Source of the DNA: Saprospiraceae bacterium
GTDB taxonomy: Bacteria; Bacteroidota; Bacteroidia; Chitinophagales; Saprospiraceae
NCBI GenBank assembly: GCA_026983735.1
Contig: JALSTN010000252.1
Location: 1-37,056 of the forward strand
Length of the DNA stretch: 37,056 bases
Direction: 5' to 3'
The translations under genes were made by a program, and so were the position numbers. The stretch's first letter is position 1; every line of letters starts with the position of its first letter. Positions 27,172 through 35,399 of the stretch are shown here, piece by piece. The notes beneath the pieces are model-generated. The model was not told the origin of the DNA and made no database searches. It worked only from the letters and a program-made list of their open reading frames with translations.

Positions 27172-28260
27172 ATGAGTAAAATTTTGTTTCATCTGGGGCA
27201 TCCTGCACATTTCCATTTGTTTAAGTTTGTTATAAGGCAGCTAGAGCTAGATGGTGTTCCGTTTGTAATAGTTATTAAGAAAAAGGACGTACTTGAGGCA
27301 CTAGTTCAATCTGAAGGATGGGATTATTACAACGTATTGCCAGAGGGAAGAGCAAATTCTATATTGGGGTTGATAAAAGGACAATTACTTCAGAATTATC
27401 GACTCTATAAAATTTGTCGAAAGGAAAAACCAACGCTACTAATCGGGACGTCAGTCGCGATTTCACATATCGGTAAATTACTACAGATACCTTCATATAA
27501 CGTCAATGAGGATGACATTGAAGTAGTTCCACTTTATGGTAAATTAGCCTATCCCTGGGCTACAAGAATCATAGCTCCCTCGTGTTGTCGTGTTGGCAAA
27601 TATCAATATAAAAAAATTAGTTATAATGGATACCATGAGTTAGCATATTTACATCCTGATCGATACCATCCGAACATCAATATTAAGGAGAAATACCTAG
27701 GAGGTATCGACAGATACTTTCTCATAAGGTTTTCTAGTCTGAATGCACATCATGATTCTGGTGTCTCAGGAATTGATAACGCAACAGCACAGCAGTTAAT
27801 ATCTGTTTTGGAACCCTATGGCCATGTATTTATAACATCTGAAAGACCACTTTCTCCAGACTTAGAACCCTTTCGTCTTGCTATTCACCCGATAGATATG
27901 CACGATGTATTAGCATTTAGCGGTTTGTTTATTGGTGATAGCCAAACGATGTGTGCTGAGGCTGGCGTGCTAGGTATCCCATTTATTAGGTATAATGATT
28001 TTGTAGGCAAAATTAGTTATTTAGAGGAATTAGAAGTGGAGTATGATTTGGGGAAAGGTATTTTACCGCCGAATAATAGGGAATTGCTTGACTTGGCAGC
28101 GAATTGGGTGCAAGACGAAAATTTGTTGATTAAAAAGCGACATAACCGAGATAAAATGCTCAAATCCAAGATAGATACGAGCTCATTTTTGTATGAAATT
28201 ATTAATGATTTTATCGCAAATTCAAATTTTGATAAAGCTTTTGGTGGTAGAATACCCTGA
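27172..28260 (+). CDS. DUF354-family protein, GT-B-like
   Basis: The 362-aa protein begins ILFHLGHPAHFHLFKFVI, the DUF354 N-terminal pattern with the conserved H-P-A-H/D loop. It continues with LLIGTSVAISHIGKLLQIP and NEDDIEVVPLY, and has a C-terminal FSGLFIGDSQTMCAEAGVLG loop like the nucleotide-binding loop of UDP-GlcNAc 2-epimerase/GT-B proteins. DUF354 proteins occur in archaeal and bacterial glycan loci and are probably glycosyltransferases or epimerase-like enzymes (inference). It starts 1 bp after the toroid gene. Its last 39 bp overlap the 3' end of the minus-strand lipocalin-like gene. Confidence 0.88.
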   Translation: MSKILFHLGHPAHFHLFKFVIRQLELDGVPFVIVIKKKDVLEALVQSEGWDYYNVLPEGRANSILGLIKGQLLQNYRLYKICRKEKPTLLIGTSVAISHIGKLLQIPSYNVNEDDIEVVPLYGKLAYPWATRIIAPSCCRVGKYQYKKISYNGYHELAYLHPDRYHPNINIKEKYLGGIDRYFLIRFSSLNAHHDSGVSGIDNATAQQLISVLEPYGHVFITSERPLSPDLEPFRLAIHPIDMHDVLAFSGLFIGDSQTMCAEAGVLGIPFIRYNDFVGKISYLEELEVEYDLGKGILPPNNRELLDLAANWVQDENLLIKKRHNRDKMLKSKIDTSSFLYEIINDFIANSNFDKAFGGRIP

Positions 28261-29832
28261 ATGCCAATATTCAATAATATAAACACCTTTTTGAAAAGAT
28301 GATATATCGACTGTTATTTTTGACTTGTTTTTTGTTTCCTCTTTATAAATGCATTTACCCTGAATATTTCGAATACTTACCTTTGCGGAATCATTTTCCC
28401 TTGGTAAGTATATAGTAAGTCGATTGTTGGCTGGATTAGGTGTCAACTGAATGGTTTTTATGTAGAGATTTTCATTAGAATTGTAAAGAGGGATAGCGTT
28501 TTTGGAATAAACAGTGTCCCGCAAAAAAGTGTCTTTCGAATAGGCAAAGAGCTTAAACCAAAGGCTATCTTTTTCCTTGATAAGGTCAGGATCAAAATTG
28601 TAAAAAGTATCTGTCTGCGTTCGTTGAATCAATTGAAACTGGCTAGCTTTTGATTCTTTGTAATATAAATCATAATATAGATTTACACCGTCGTTTGGAT
28701 TGGTAATACTCCATTTTATGGGCTCAAAGGTATTCCAAACTGTATCTGGATTTAATAAGACAATTTGAGGGTTTACATATTGTTGAAGTAATTCTGCAAA
28801 CCCAATGCCATTCACTGCTTTTCCGTCTATAATTCCCCGAGCATCCAATGTTCCTTCATAAAAGAAAAAAGGGTTTCTAACTTCACTAATCTTGTTAGGA
28901 GTGCTCAAAGTTAAGTCAATATTAAGCTGATTGCAAGTCAAATGCCATTCTGATGCATATATGTTTCCCATTCTTGGGAGTTTTTGGAATTTGGTCCTCT
29001 CAAGAGTAAAATCACTCGTAGTCGTGGATTCATGTTCATTAATGTAAGCCGATAAAAGTTTATATTTAGGAGAGGCTGGAACCTTGTTTCTTGGAGTAAA
29101 AATATTCCACAAATTAAAATCCATACCATTGGATAGACGAATGCTAAACCATTCGTATTTTTCTCCGATATATGGATTAAAATCTCCATATTGCCGGTCA
29201 ATCCAGCCCATACCTTCGATCTCTTCAGATGTTCCTAAAAAGCTAAAGCTGCCTGAAATTTTTACTCCTGTTTGTGAATAGTAATAAGTATAATTCTCTT
29301 TGCCTTGATAAAAAAAGCCACTATCCGCTAATATTAAGGGAGGTTTAGTCATGGTAAGATGAACATCGAGGGTGCCGCGCTTTGTCAATGCATGAATATC
29401 GTATTCAAAAGGAATTAATTTACCGGTTGAATCAAGGCTTGTCCTCCAATACTCCTGATGTGTAGTAAATACTTGAGCTTCTATGTTTAATGCTGAAGTG
29501 TCTAGTTTGAGATATACTACTGGCTTGGTGTCATCAAAAAATCGATGCGTAGTCTCATTAGAAAAGTTGAGGATTCTAAACCCTGGAAGTGTGCCGTAAT
29601 TTTGAATAAAATAAGTCAACATGACAGTGTATTCTTGTCCTGTGGTTTTACCTCTTAGGTGCATAGTCGTATACCACCATTCTTGAGGTTCACCTGGGTG
29701 CCTTCCTTCATCTCGGGGAAAACTAATCAAGCTTTTTGGGGGCGTATATGGATAAGTCTTCCAGAACTGTGCATTTAAAAATGTTGAGAAAAGAAAATAA
29801 CATACTATAAAGAGAGATGTGATGTGTTTCAT
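28222..29832 (-). CDS. Secreted CrtC/AttH lipocalin-like protein with T9SS sorting tail
   Basis: The 536-aa protein starts with a signal peptide (hydrophobic residues about 6-20, then N-A-Q, a usual Bacteroidota cleavage context). Residues about 40-340 show the CrtC N-terminal lipocalin / AttH pattern: DEGRHPGEPQEWWYTTMHL with the E-W-W-Y box near residue 51, and later GMGWIDRQYGDF. A region of about 100 aa links to a C-terminal T9SS type A tail (about 460-536: LTPNPANNRLTIYL ... KGVYIIEY). It is probably exported and surface-attached or released. Relatives include carotenoid hydratases and secreted lipocalin-like proteins of unknown ligand; the signal peptide and tail argue against carotenoid synthesis here. 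It is convergent with, and overlaps, the DUF354 gene. Confidence 0.85.
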   Translation of the reverse strand: MKHITSLFIVCYFLFSTFLNAQFWKTYPYTPPKSLISFPRDEGRHPGEPQEWWYTTMHLRGKTTGQEYTVMLTYFIQNYGTLPGFRILNFSNETTHRFFDDTKPVVYLKLDTSALNIEAQVFTTHQEYWRTSLDSTGKLIPFEYDIHALTKRGTLDVHLTMTKPPLILADSGFFYQGKENYTYYYSQTGVKISGSFSFLGTSEEIEGMGWIDRQYGDFNPYIGEKYEWFSIRLSNGMDFNLWNIFTPRNKVPASPKYKLLSAYINEHESTTTSDFTLERTKFQKLPRMGNIYASEWHLTCNQLNIDLTLSTPNKISEVRNPFFFYEGTLDARGIIDGKAVNGIGFAELLQQYVNPQIVLLNPDTVWNTFEPIKWSITNPNDGVNLYYDLYYKESKASQFQLIQRTQTDTFYNFDPDLIKEKDSLWFKLFAYSKDTFLRDTVYSKNAIPLYNSNENLYIKTIQLTPNPANNRLTIYLPRENDSAKVSIRNIQGKCIYKEETKNKSKITVDISSFQKGVYIIEYWHSGYSTTKSFIKI

Positions 29833-29996
29833 GTCGCAAAAATTGGGTTAGATATTGAAAATATTCTATTAATGTATTTTGCTAAGAAATTCAAACTGAC
29901 AAGTAGAGACAAAATTTAAGGCCTATGGGAAGAATTTAGCGTTTGTTCCTATCCCAATGGACCTCAATCCTTTTGTTTGAACCGATCTATCTAGAA

Positions 29997-30443
29997 TTAC
30001 CATCTGAAGATTGATTTCCATATAGATTTCTTTTGAATAAAATGGTTTTTACTATTTATAATTTCATGCCCTAAAATCTTTTGTCCAATGACACCCCATT
30101 CCGGTAATCCACCAAAATTCCTATCATCTATGAAGATATCAGCATGTATTTTGCGTGTAGAATAGGGCTTTTTTTCTTCGGGGTGACTTTTGTTGATTGC
30201 ATAAAAATTAAGTCCCTTCATTTGACAAAAGCTAATAGCTTCCTCAAGTTGTTTGCCTTCTCGATAGGTCCATAAAATTAATCTATGTCCCACATCTTGA
30301 AATAACTTCAGGGTCTCAAAAGCAAAGGTTCGAGGTGCCCCAATCTTGGGGTATTTATCTTCCACTATTGTGCCATCAAAATCTATGGCAATAGTCAATT
30401 TTCTCGTTTTAAATGTTAATTTTACGTTTGGTTTGTTAGTCAT
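29997..30443 (-). CDS. Small HAD-superfamily hydrolase
   Basis: The ATG at 30443 gives 148 aa; a GTG three codons upstream is less likely. Motif I is IAIDFDGTIVED with the nucleophile Asp at residue 21 and the acid/base Asp at 23, motif II is LILWTYREG, a Lys lies in INKSHPEEKKPYSTRK, and motif IV is ADIFIDDRN. The protein is compact, with almost no cap, like a group of small Bacteroidota HAD proteins whose substrate is unknown to me. It lies 164 bp upstream of the lipocalin-like gene on the same strand, so the two may be cotranscribed. Phosphatase activity is plausible and a link to the glycan locus is not shown. Confidence 0.85.
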   Translation of the reverse strand: MTNKPNVKLTFKTRKLTIAIDFDGTIVEDKYPKIGAPRTFAFETLKLFQDVGHRLILWTYREGKQLEEAISFCQMKGLNFYAINKSHPEEKKPYSTRKIHADIFIDDRNFGGLPEWGVIGQKILGHEIINSKNHFIQKKSIWKSIFRW

Positions 30444-30823
30444 GCTTTTCACTCAAATTTGACATTCCCACAAAGATAGGGTTTTCGTTCGATGTAATCA
30501 TTAGTGTCCGTCGATTATATGTACTTTCTAAGTAGAATGGTTACATTTATGACTAGTGTGTGTAAGTGATTTCCCACTTCACCGTAATTCTTGAAAGGAG
30601 GAATGATGGAACATTCTCAAAACTGTATTTTTACCTTGTAATATGAGATATTTTTGTAGCGTTTGGATCTGTTATGCTGTACTATTTTAGGTTAGTTTTA
30701 CTAGGACTCTCGATAGAGTTAAATTCTAATTCAATTGAACATGTAAGAATTTGTTGCGTTAGAAATGGGAGTATAAGATTCTCCTTATTCTTGAGGGGAG
30801 CGTGTATATAATCGATATAAAAA
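30444..30823. other. 380-bp divergent intergenic region
   Basis: This region separates the minus-strand HAD gene from the plus-strand phosphosugar transferase and should contain promoters for both directions. The minus-strand -7 motif is at 30471-30478. On the plus strand TATTTTTG (30649-30656) fits the -7 consensus but lies in AT-rich sequence without a spaced TTTG. A perfect AAAGGAGG occurs at 30594-30601, followed by a 12-codon open frame (30603-30641). I see no RNA gene or clear repeat. Confidence 0.5.
30471..30478 (-). promoter_or_regulatory. Possible -7 promoter element for the HAD hydrolase gene
   Basis: On the minus strand this reads TATCTTTG, an exact TAnnTTTG match, 27 bp before the preferred ATG. 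A convincing -33 TTTG is not visible. Position and orientation fit a short-leader transcript for the minus-strand gene pair. Confidence 0.45.
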
Positions 30824-31924
30824 ATGAATAAAGGGTTACTTGAATTCTCAATTGGGAATACAATTAAATTAGAACAGGATATTGAGGATGTAAGCTATAA
30901 TCTCATTCCCAAAAGGCTTGGATTGTATTTGAAAGAATGTATACCTGATTTTGATACTAAGTTCATCTCAGGTAGTGTAATCCAATCCTCAGAAAAAATG
31001 GATTTGGAGCAACTACAGACACCCATTAAATTGTTGATTAATACAGCTAAGGTCAATAATGTCCGGTATATTAATAAGTTTTTTGAGAGTTTAAATTCTA
31101 AGTTGGAAGATCAGGGGATTTATGTTGGTTGTGTTGAGACCTATAATGCTTATCAACATAAGCACTGGATTAGCAGATTTAAGCTAATAAGTATGATCTA
31201 CTTTTTTCTTGTTTTTATAATGAAAAGAGTGTTACCTAAGATCAGAGGTGTTAATAAATTATATTTTTTTCTAACCAAAGGACGTGGGAGAATGGTTACT
31301 AAAGCGGAGGTGCTGGGGAGGCTAGTTAGTTGTGGATTTGAGATAAAAAACTATCGAACTATAGATGGGCTTTTGCATTTTGTAGTTATGAAGAGTAGAA
31401 TGCCGTATTACGATGAAAGTCCTAGTTATGGCCCGCTATATAGTATGCCGAGGATTGGCAAGGATGGAAGGGAGATACGCGTTTATAAACTTAGAACCAT
31501 GCATCCTTATGCTGAGTATTTGCATGATTATATTCTAAGTCAAAACGGATATGCTTCAACAGGAAAACCAGCTAATGACTTTAGGGTAGCTCCATGGGGT
31601 AAATTTTTTCGAAAATATTGGATAGATGAAATGCCTCAAATTATAAATGTATTGAAGGGAGAGATGAAATTGGTAGGTGTACGTCCTGTGGGACGAAGGT
31701 ATTACGAAGACATTCCTGAGGAATACCGGAGTATTCGATTTAAGTATAAACCCGGATGTATACCCCCATATGTTTCATTAGGTATGTCAGGGGACGTAGA
31801 GAATGTGTTGAAAGCGGAGCAGATTTATCTAAACGAATATAAGGATAATCCAATTATTACGGATATTAAATATTTTTTTATGGCTATTTTTAATATTTTA
31901 TTTCGAGGAAAAAGAAGTGCATGA
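30824..31924 (+). CDS. Sugar-1-phosphate transferase (PglC/WbaP-type catalytic domain) with methyltransferase-like N-terminal extension
   Basis: Residues about 205-362 are a bacterial sugar transferase domain: PRIGKDGREIRVYKLRTM near 208, then FRKYWIDEMPQIINVLKGEM with the catalytic Asp-Glu pair at 268-269, and LVGVRPVG. Such enzymes transfer phosphosugar from a nucleotide sugar to undecaprenyl phosphate, starting each repeat unit at the inner membrane. The first ~200 residues are unusual. Strings such as FFESLNSKLEDQGIYVGCVE and TKAEVLGRLVSCGFEI look like the C-terminal half of a SAM methyltransferase-type domain, with a hydrophobic segment near 121-140. The usual reentrant membrane helix directly before the catalytic domain is not seen. 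No intact SAM-binding glycine loop is visible, so methyltransferase activity is unlikely. It opens the export half of the locus. Confidence 0.87.
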   Translation: MNKGLLEFSIGNTIKLEQDIEDVSYNLIPKRLGLYLKECIPDFDTKFISGSVIQSSEKMDLEQLQTPIKLLINTAKVNNVRYINKFFESLNSKLEDQGIYVGCVETYNAYQHKHWISRFKLISMIYFFLVFIMKRVLPKIRGVNKLYFFLTKGRGRMVTKAEVLGRLVSCGFEIKNYRTIDGLLHFVVMKSRMPYYDESPSYGPLYSMPRIGKDGREIRVYKLRTMHPYAEYLHDYILSQNGYASTGKPANDFRVAPWGKFFRKYWIDEMPQIINVLKGEMKLVGVRPVGRRYYEDIPEEYRSIRFKYKPGCIPPYVSLGMSGDVENVLKAEQIYLNEYKDNPIITDIKYFFMAIFNILFRGKRSA

Positions 31925-32102
31925 TGTTCTCTTACAGGTTATGAAATGGCTCAATTTTTGTGTATTTAGGATATATGTTTTAGTACTATTAAATGATTGT
32001 TAATTTATAGATTAACTAAAGTATACTTTAATCGTAAGGATTTTGAAATTATGGTTAATTCTAAGAGGTTTGCAATTCAATTAATTTAGAAGGAAGATTT
32101 GG

Positions 32103-32873
32103 ATGAGAGTTAGTGCGTTAAACTGTAAATGTTGGTTTGTACTTTTTGGGGTGAATATGTTGTTGGGCTGTATTTCAGAGAAAAGTACAGTTTACTTTAA
32201 TGAGCGCTCAGATAGTACTAGAGTGGTTTCTAAGCCGCCTATTCCGGTAATTTTGCCCGGCGATATACTCAGCCTTCAAATCGTAGCAGCAGATCAATCT
32301 TCACTCAGTCCTTTTCTAACTCCACCTCAGAGTGCTACTGGGGCGAAAGCTAATCAAGGACCAACTAGTGAGTATTTGGTTTCCGAAGATAGTACGATTC
32401 TGATTCCGATTATTGGACGTGTTAAGTTAGGGGGATACAATACCATAGAGGCCTCTATTCTTCTTGAGAATCAATTAAGAAAATATGTCCATTTCCCGAA
32501 AGTTATGGTTAGGATTATTAACTTCAAAGTATCTGTTTTAGGCGAAGTTAAGAACCCAGGAATTTACTCGATCCCGGAAGGTCGGGTTACCATACTTCAG
32601 TTGATTGCAATGGCAGGAGACTTGACAATTTATGGGAAAAGGGTTGATATCACGGTGGTTCGTACTATAAATGGAGTGAAAAAATATTATGAAGTAAATT
32701 TGACAAATGATGATTTTTATGACTCGGATGTTTATTATCTTCGACAAAATGACCTCGTATACGTAAGACCAAATAAAGCACAACTCAGTAAAGCATCTTA
32801 TACTCCACTAATTACGGTGATTGTATCATTGACTACTCTGGTAATTACATTACTCAATATTTTAATACGCTAA
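32103..32873 (+). CDS. Wza-like polysaccharide export lipoprotein
   Basis: The 256-aa protein has a lipoprotein signal ending L-L-G-C, with Cys23 the likely acylated residue. A Poly_export (PES) domain follows (PVILPGDILSLQIVAAD near 48, STILIPIIGRVKLGGYNTIE), then an SLBB-type domain (VSVLGEVKNPGIYSIPEG near 145) and a C-terminal hydrophobic helix of about 20 residues. This is the architecture of outer-membrane polysaccharide export proteins in Bacteroidota, which form the exit channel together with Wzc. It lies 3 bp before the Wzc-like gene; a weak GGAAG precedes the start. Confidence 0.92.
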   Translation: MRVSALNCKCWFVLFGVNMLLGCISEKSTVYFNERSDSTRVVSKPPIPVILPGDILSLQIVAADQSSLSPFLTPPQSATGAKANQGPTSEYLVSEDSTILIPIIGRVKLGGYNTIEASILLENQLRKYVHFPKVMVRIINFKVSVLGEVKNPGIYSIPEGRVTILQLIAMAGDLTIYGKRVDITVVRTINGVKKYYEVNLTNDDFYDSDVYYLRQNDLVYVRPNKAQLSKASYTPLITVIVSLTTLVITLLNILIR

Positions 32874-32876
32874 CAT

Positions 32877-35249
32877 ATGAGTTTTTATTTCCCAGAAGAT
32901 AACCATCAGATGACTGTAATTCAAGATGATAATATTAATGTTCGTGAAGCATTTGAAAAATATTTGTCGAAGTGGTATATCTTTCTCATTTCAATTTTGA
33001 TTTTCTTTTCATTGGCATTTCTCTATCTTAGGTATACAAGACCAAAGTTTATTATCAAAAGTACACTTATTCTAAAAGATGACAAGGCCCGTGGATCATC
33101 AGAATTGTCTGCATTTCAAGACATAGGTTTATTGGATAATTATGTAGATAATGTTGAAAATGAAATACAAGTTTTGAAGTCAAGGAGTCTTATGAGTAAG
33201 GTTGTCCAATCTTTGAATTTAAATATTATGTATTTTGATTTAGGGAAATTCCGTAAATTTTTGACTTTAGATGAAAGAGAACTATATAATAAATCTCCAC
33301 TTTTATTGAATATATATTCAAATAACCGAATTCTAAAAGGAGATACGGTATTTTTTGTTTCAATTATTTCAAGAAATACGATTGATTTGCATCAGGAAAA
33401 AGGTTCAAAGGGACAAAAATTTGGACTGGGGCAAATTATTCACCTTTCAATTGGAGATGTGACCTTTACCCCGACAGATAATATCATGCACTACATCGGA
33501 AAAGAGATTAAAGTAGTCATTCGTCCTGTAAATATTGTGGCAAGGCAATTGGTCAACAATCTTTCTGTTCAACCATTAAACTCCAATACGAGTGTATTGG
33601 AGCTTGCATTTATTACCTCGTTACCCAACAAAGGAAAACTTTTACTAGAGAGATTAATGCAGCAATACAATCAAGATGCCATCGAATATAAAAAAGCATC
33701 CGCTAAAAGTACTTTGGAGTTTATTAATGAGCGACTGGGAATAATATCAAAAGAACTTTCTTCAGTGGAGTATCAGGTTGAAAAGTTTAAATCAAAAAAT
33801 AAACTTACGGATATTGCAGAGGATGCAGGACTCTTTAGGGGATGGGTAAGTGAAACACGACAAAAATTATCTGATATCAACACCCAATTAAAGCTTGTTG
33901 AATATCTTAAAGATTATTTGAGTTCAAACAGAGGGCCGAAGGAATTACTCCCTTCCAATTTGGGCTTTAATTATCCCTCTCTAACTAGGTTGATTGAGAA
34001 TTACAATAAGATTGTTTTAGAGAGAAATAGGCTATTGAAGGGGTCTAGCTCATTGAATCCCGTAGTGACTAACCTAGAACAACAGATTGTACAGCTCAAA
34101 AATAATTTGGGTAATAGTTTGGATAATGTACATTCTTCTCTTACTATCCAACTCAATGCATTAAGAGAGCAGGAAGATGAGTTGAATAATAAAATATCTT
34201 CCATTCCGTCTCAGGAAAGGAAGTATAGGTCCATTGAACGGAGACAGTCAATTAATGAGGGGTTATATCTTTATCTGTTAAAGAAACGAGAGGAGATCGC
34301 TATTTCCAACGCGGTTAAGGTCCTCAATGCAGAGGTACTTGATTTGCCATCTAATGCAGGACCATTAGGTTCTGAGCCAATGAAGGTTTATTCTCTAGCT
34401 TTTCTTTTGAGTCTGATTCTACCCATAAGTGGAATCTATTTGCGAGATTTATTGGATACCAAAATACATAATGTTCAGGATATTTATGATTTGAAACTGC
34501 CGGTAATCGGTGAAATCCCTAGGGCAAAGAAGTCTTTACTGAGTTTTTCTTTTGAAGATAACCAATCCAGTTTAGCTGAAGCCTTTAGATTAGTTAGGAC
34601 AAATGTAGAGTTTGAATTGAGGTCATCCCAACAAATAGGGAAGATTTTGATGGTCTCTTCTACTATCAACAAAGAGGGCAAGACATTTGTAGCTATAAAT
34701 CTTGCAAAATCTTTAGTGAGTATAAATAAAAAAGTACTTTTACTCGGCGCTGATCTGCGTGCTCCTAAAATTCTATCTTATCTAGGAATGGAACGAAGGA
34801 AGGGGCTTTCTGAATATTTAGCTTTTGACGATTATAATTTATCAGAGCTGATTATTAGAATTTCAGATGTCGATGAGCTCTATCTCCTTCCATCCGGCTC
34901 GATACCACCAAATCCTGCAGAGCTTCTACTTAGTGATAAACTGCCAAGCATGCTGGAGTCTCTAAAAAAGCATTTTGATTATATTATTATTGATACTGCT
35001 CCGGTTGCAATGGTAACAGACACACTCTTATTGAATGAATATGCACAATTGCTAATCTATGTCGTTCGTGCAGAATACATTGACAAACGCCAACTTCAAA
35101 TTGTTGATCACTTAAAACGGGAAAGGCGATTTAATAATATTTACTTGCTGTTGAATGATACTCGACCCAAAATGGGGTATGGATATGGCTATGGATATGG
35201 CTATGGATATGGTAATAGAAGGAAAAAATGGTGGCAATGGAAAGCTTAA
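32877..35249 (+). CDS. Wzc-like chain-length determinant / tyrosine autokinase
   Basis: The 790-aa inner-membrane protein has TM helices at about 33-53 and 504-525 flanking a periplasmic Wzz and coiled-coil region. The cytoplasmic BY-kinase domain has Walker A NKEGKTF (Lys602), Walker A' VLLLGADLRAP (Asp626; the first Asp of the usual h-D-x-D is Gly624), and Walker B YIIIDTAPVAMVTD (Asp706). The C-terminal tail has seven Gly-Tyr units (residues about 767-779) ending in NRRKKWWQWKA. It works with the Wza-like protein in polymer length control and export. Cycling autophosphorylation on the Tyr tail is expected from the family. The tail DNA is a 12-bp tandem repeat. Confidence 0.93.
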   Translation: MSFYFPEDNHQMTVIQDDNINVREAFEKYLSKWYIFLISILIFFSLAFLYLRYTRPKFIIKSTLILKDDKARGSSELSAFQDIGLLDNYVDNVENEIQVLKSRSLMSKVVQSLNLNIMYFDLGKFRKFLTLDERELYNKSPLLLNIYSNNRILKGDTVFFVSIISRNTIDLHQEKGSKGQKFGLGQIIHLSIGDVTFTPTDNIMHYIGKEIKVVIRPVNIVARQLVNNLSVQPLNSNTSVLELAFITSLPNKGKLLLERLMQQYNQDAIEYKKASAKSTLEFINERLGIISKELSSVEYQVEKFKSKNKLTDIAEDAGLFRGWVSETRQKLSDINTQLKLVEYLKDYLSSNRGPKELLPSNLGFNYPSLTRLIENYNKIVLERNRLLKGSSSLNPVVTNLEQQIVQLKNNLGNSLDNVHSSLTIQLNALREQEDELNNKISSIPSQERKYRSIERRQSINEGLYLYLLKKREEIAISNAVKVLNAEVLDLPSNAGPLGSEPMKVYSLAFLLSLILPISGIYLRDLLDTKIHNVQDIYDLKLPVIGEIPRAKKSLLSFSFEDNQSSLAEAFRLVRTNVEFELRSSQQIGKILMVSSTINKEGKTFVAINLAKSLVSINKKVLLLGADLRAPKILSYLGMERRKGLSEYLAFDDYNLSELIIRISDVDELYLLPSGSIPPNPAELLLSDKLPSMLESLKKHFDYIIIDTAPVAMVTDTLLLNEYAQLLIYVVRAEYIDKRQLQIVDHLKRERRFNNIYLLLNDTRPKMGYGYGYGYGYGYGNRRKKWWQWKA
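35178..35213 (+). repeat. 12-bp tandem repeat encoding the Gly-Tyr tail of the Wzc-like kinase
   Basis: The unit TATGGATATGGC occurs twice exactly and a third time with one final mismatch (GGT). Each unit encodes Y-G-Y-G, so slippage would change the tyrosine count of the kinase tail without a frameshift. Confidence 0.85.
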
Positions 35250-35300
35250 AGAATTCAAGAAAATACCGGAGAATTATAGTTCATAATAGTACCCATTCTA

Positions 35301-35342
35301 CCCTAAGCCTTCTAACTAAGAATGCTATTGAGGCTTAGGGGT
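35301..35342 (+). terminator. Hairpin after the Wzc-like gene, possible terminator
   Basis: ACCCTAAGCC (35301-35310) and GGCTTAGGGT (35333-35342) are exact reverse complements around a 22-nt loop. It starts 52 bp after the kinase stop codon and lies before the next promoter motif. No T-run follows, so it may be a transcript-end stabiliser or a factor-dependent stop rather than a classic intrinsic terminator. Confidence 0.45.
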
Positions 35343-35391
35343 AAACGAGGAGTAAGTCAGTGTAGTTTTTTCCACCTTACTCAAGATTTAC

Positions 35392-35399
35392 TATCTTTG
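35392..35399 (+). promoter_or_regulatory. Possible -7 promoter element for the LptF/LptG-type gene
   Basis: TATCTTTG is an exact TAnnTTTG match, 103 bp before the GTG start. It would give a leader of about 95 nt that contains a 7-bp hairpin, ATCGAGG (35425-35431) pairing with CCTCGAT (35445-35451). A spaced TTTG is not clear. Confidence 0.45.

Noticed and set aside
28222-29832. Carotenoid 1,2-hydratase (CrtC) role
   Set aside because: The protein has a signal peptide and a T9SS tail and there are no carotenoid genes nearby; only the lipocalin-like fold is supported.
30824-31924. Active SAM methyltransferase in the N-terminal part of the phosphosugar transferase
   Set aside because: Only a C-terminal-half-like stretch is seen and no glycine-rich SAM-binding loop is present.
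35178-35213. Tandem repeat as a CRISPR array or phase-variable frameshift switch
   Set aside because: The units are 12 bp without spacers, and the repeat length keeps the reading frame.
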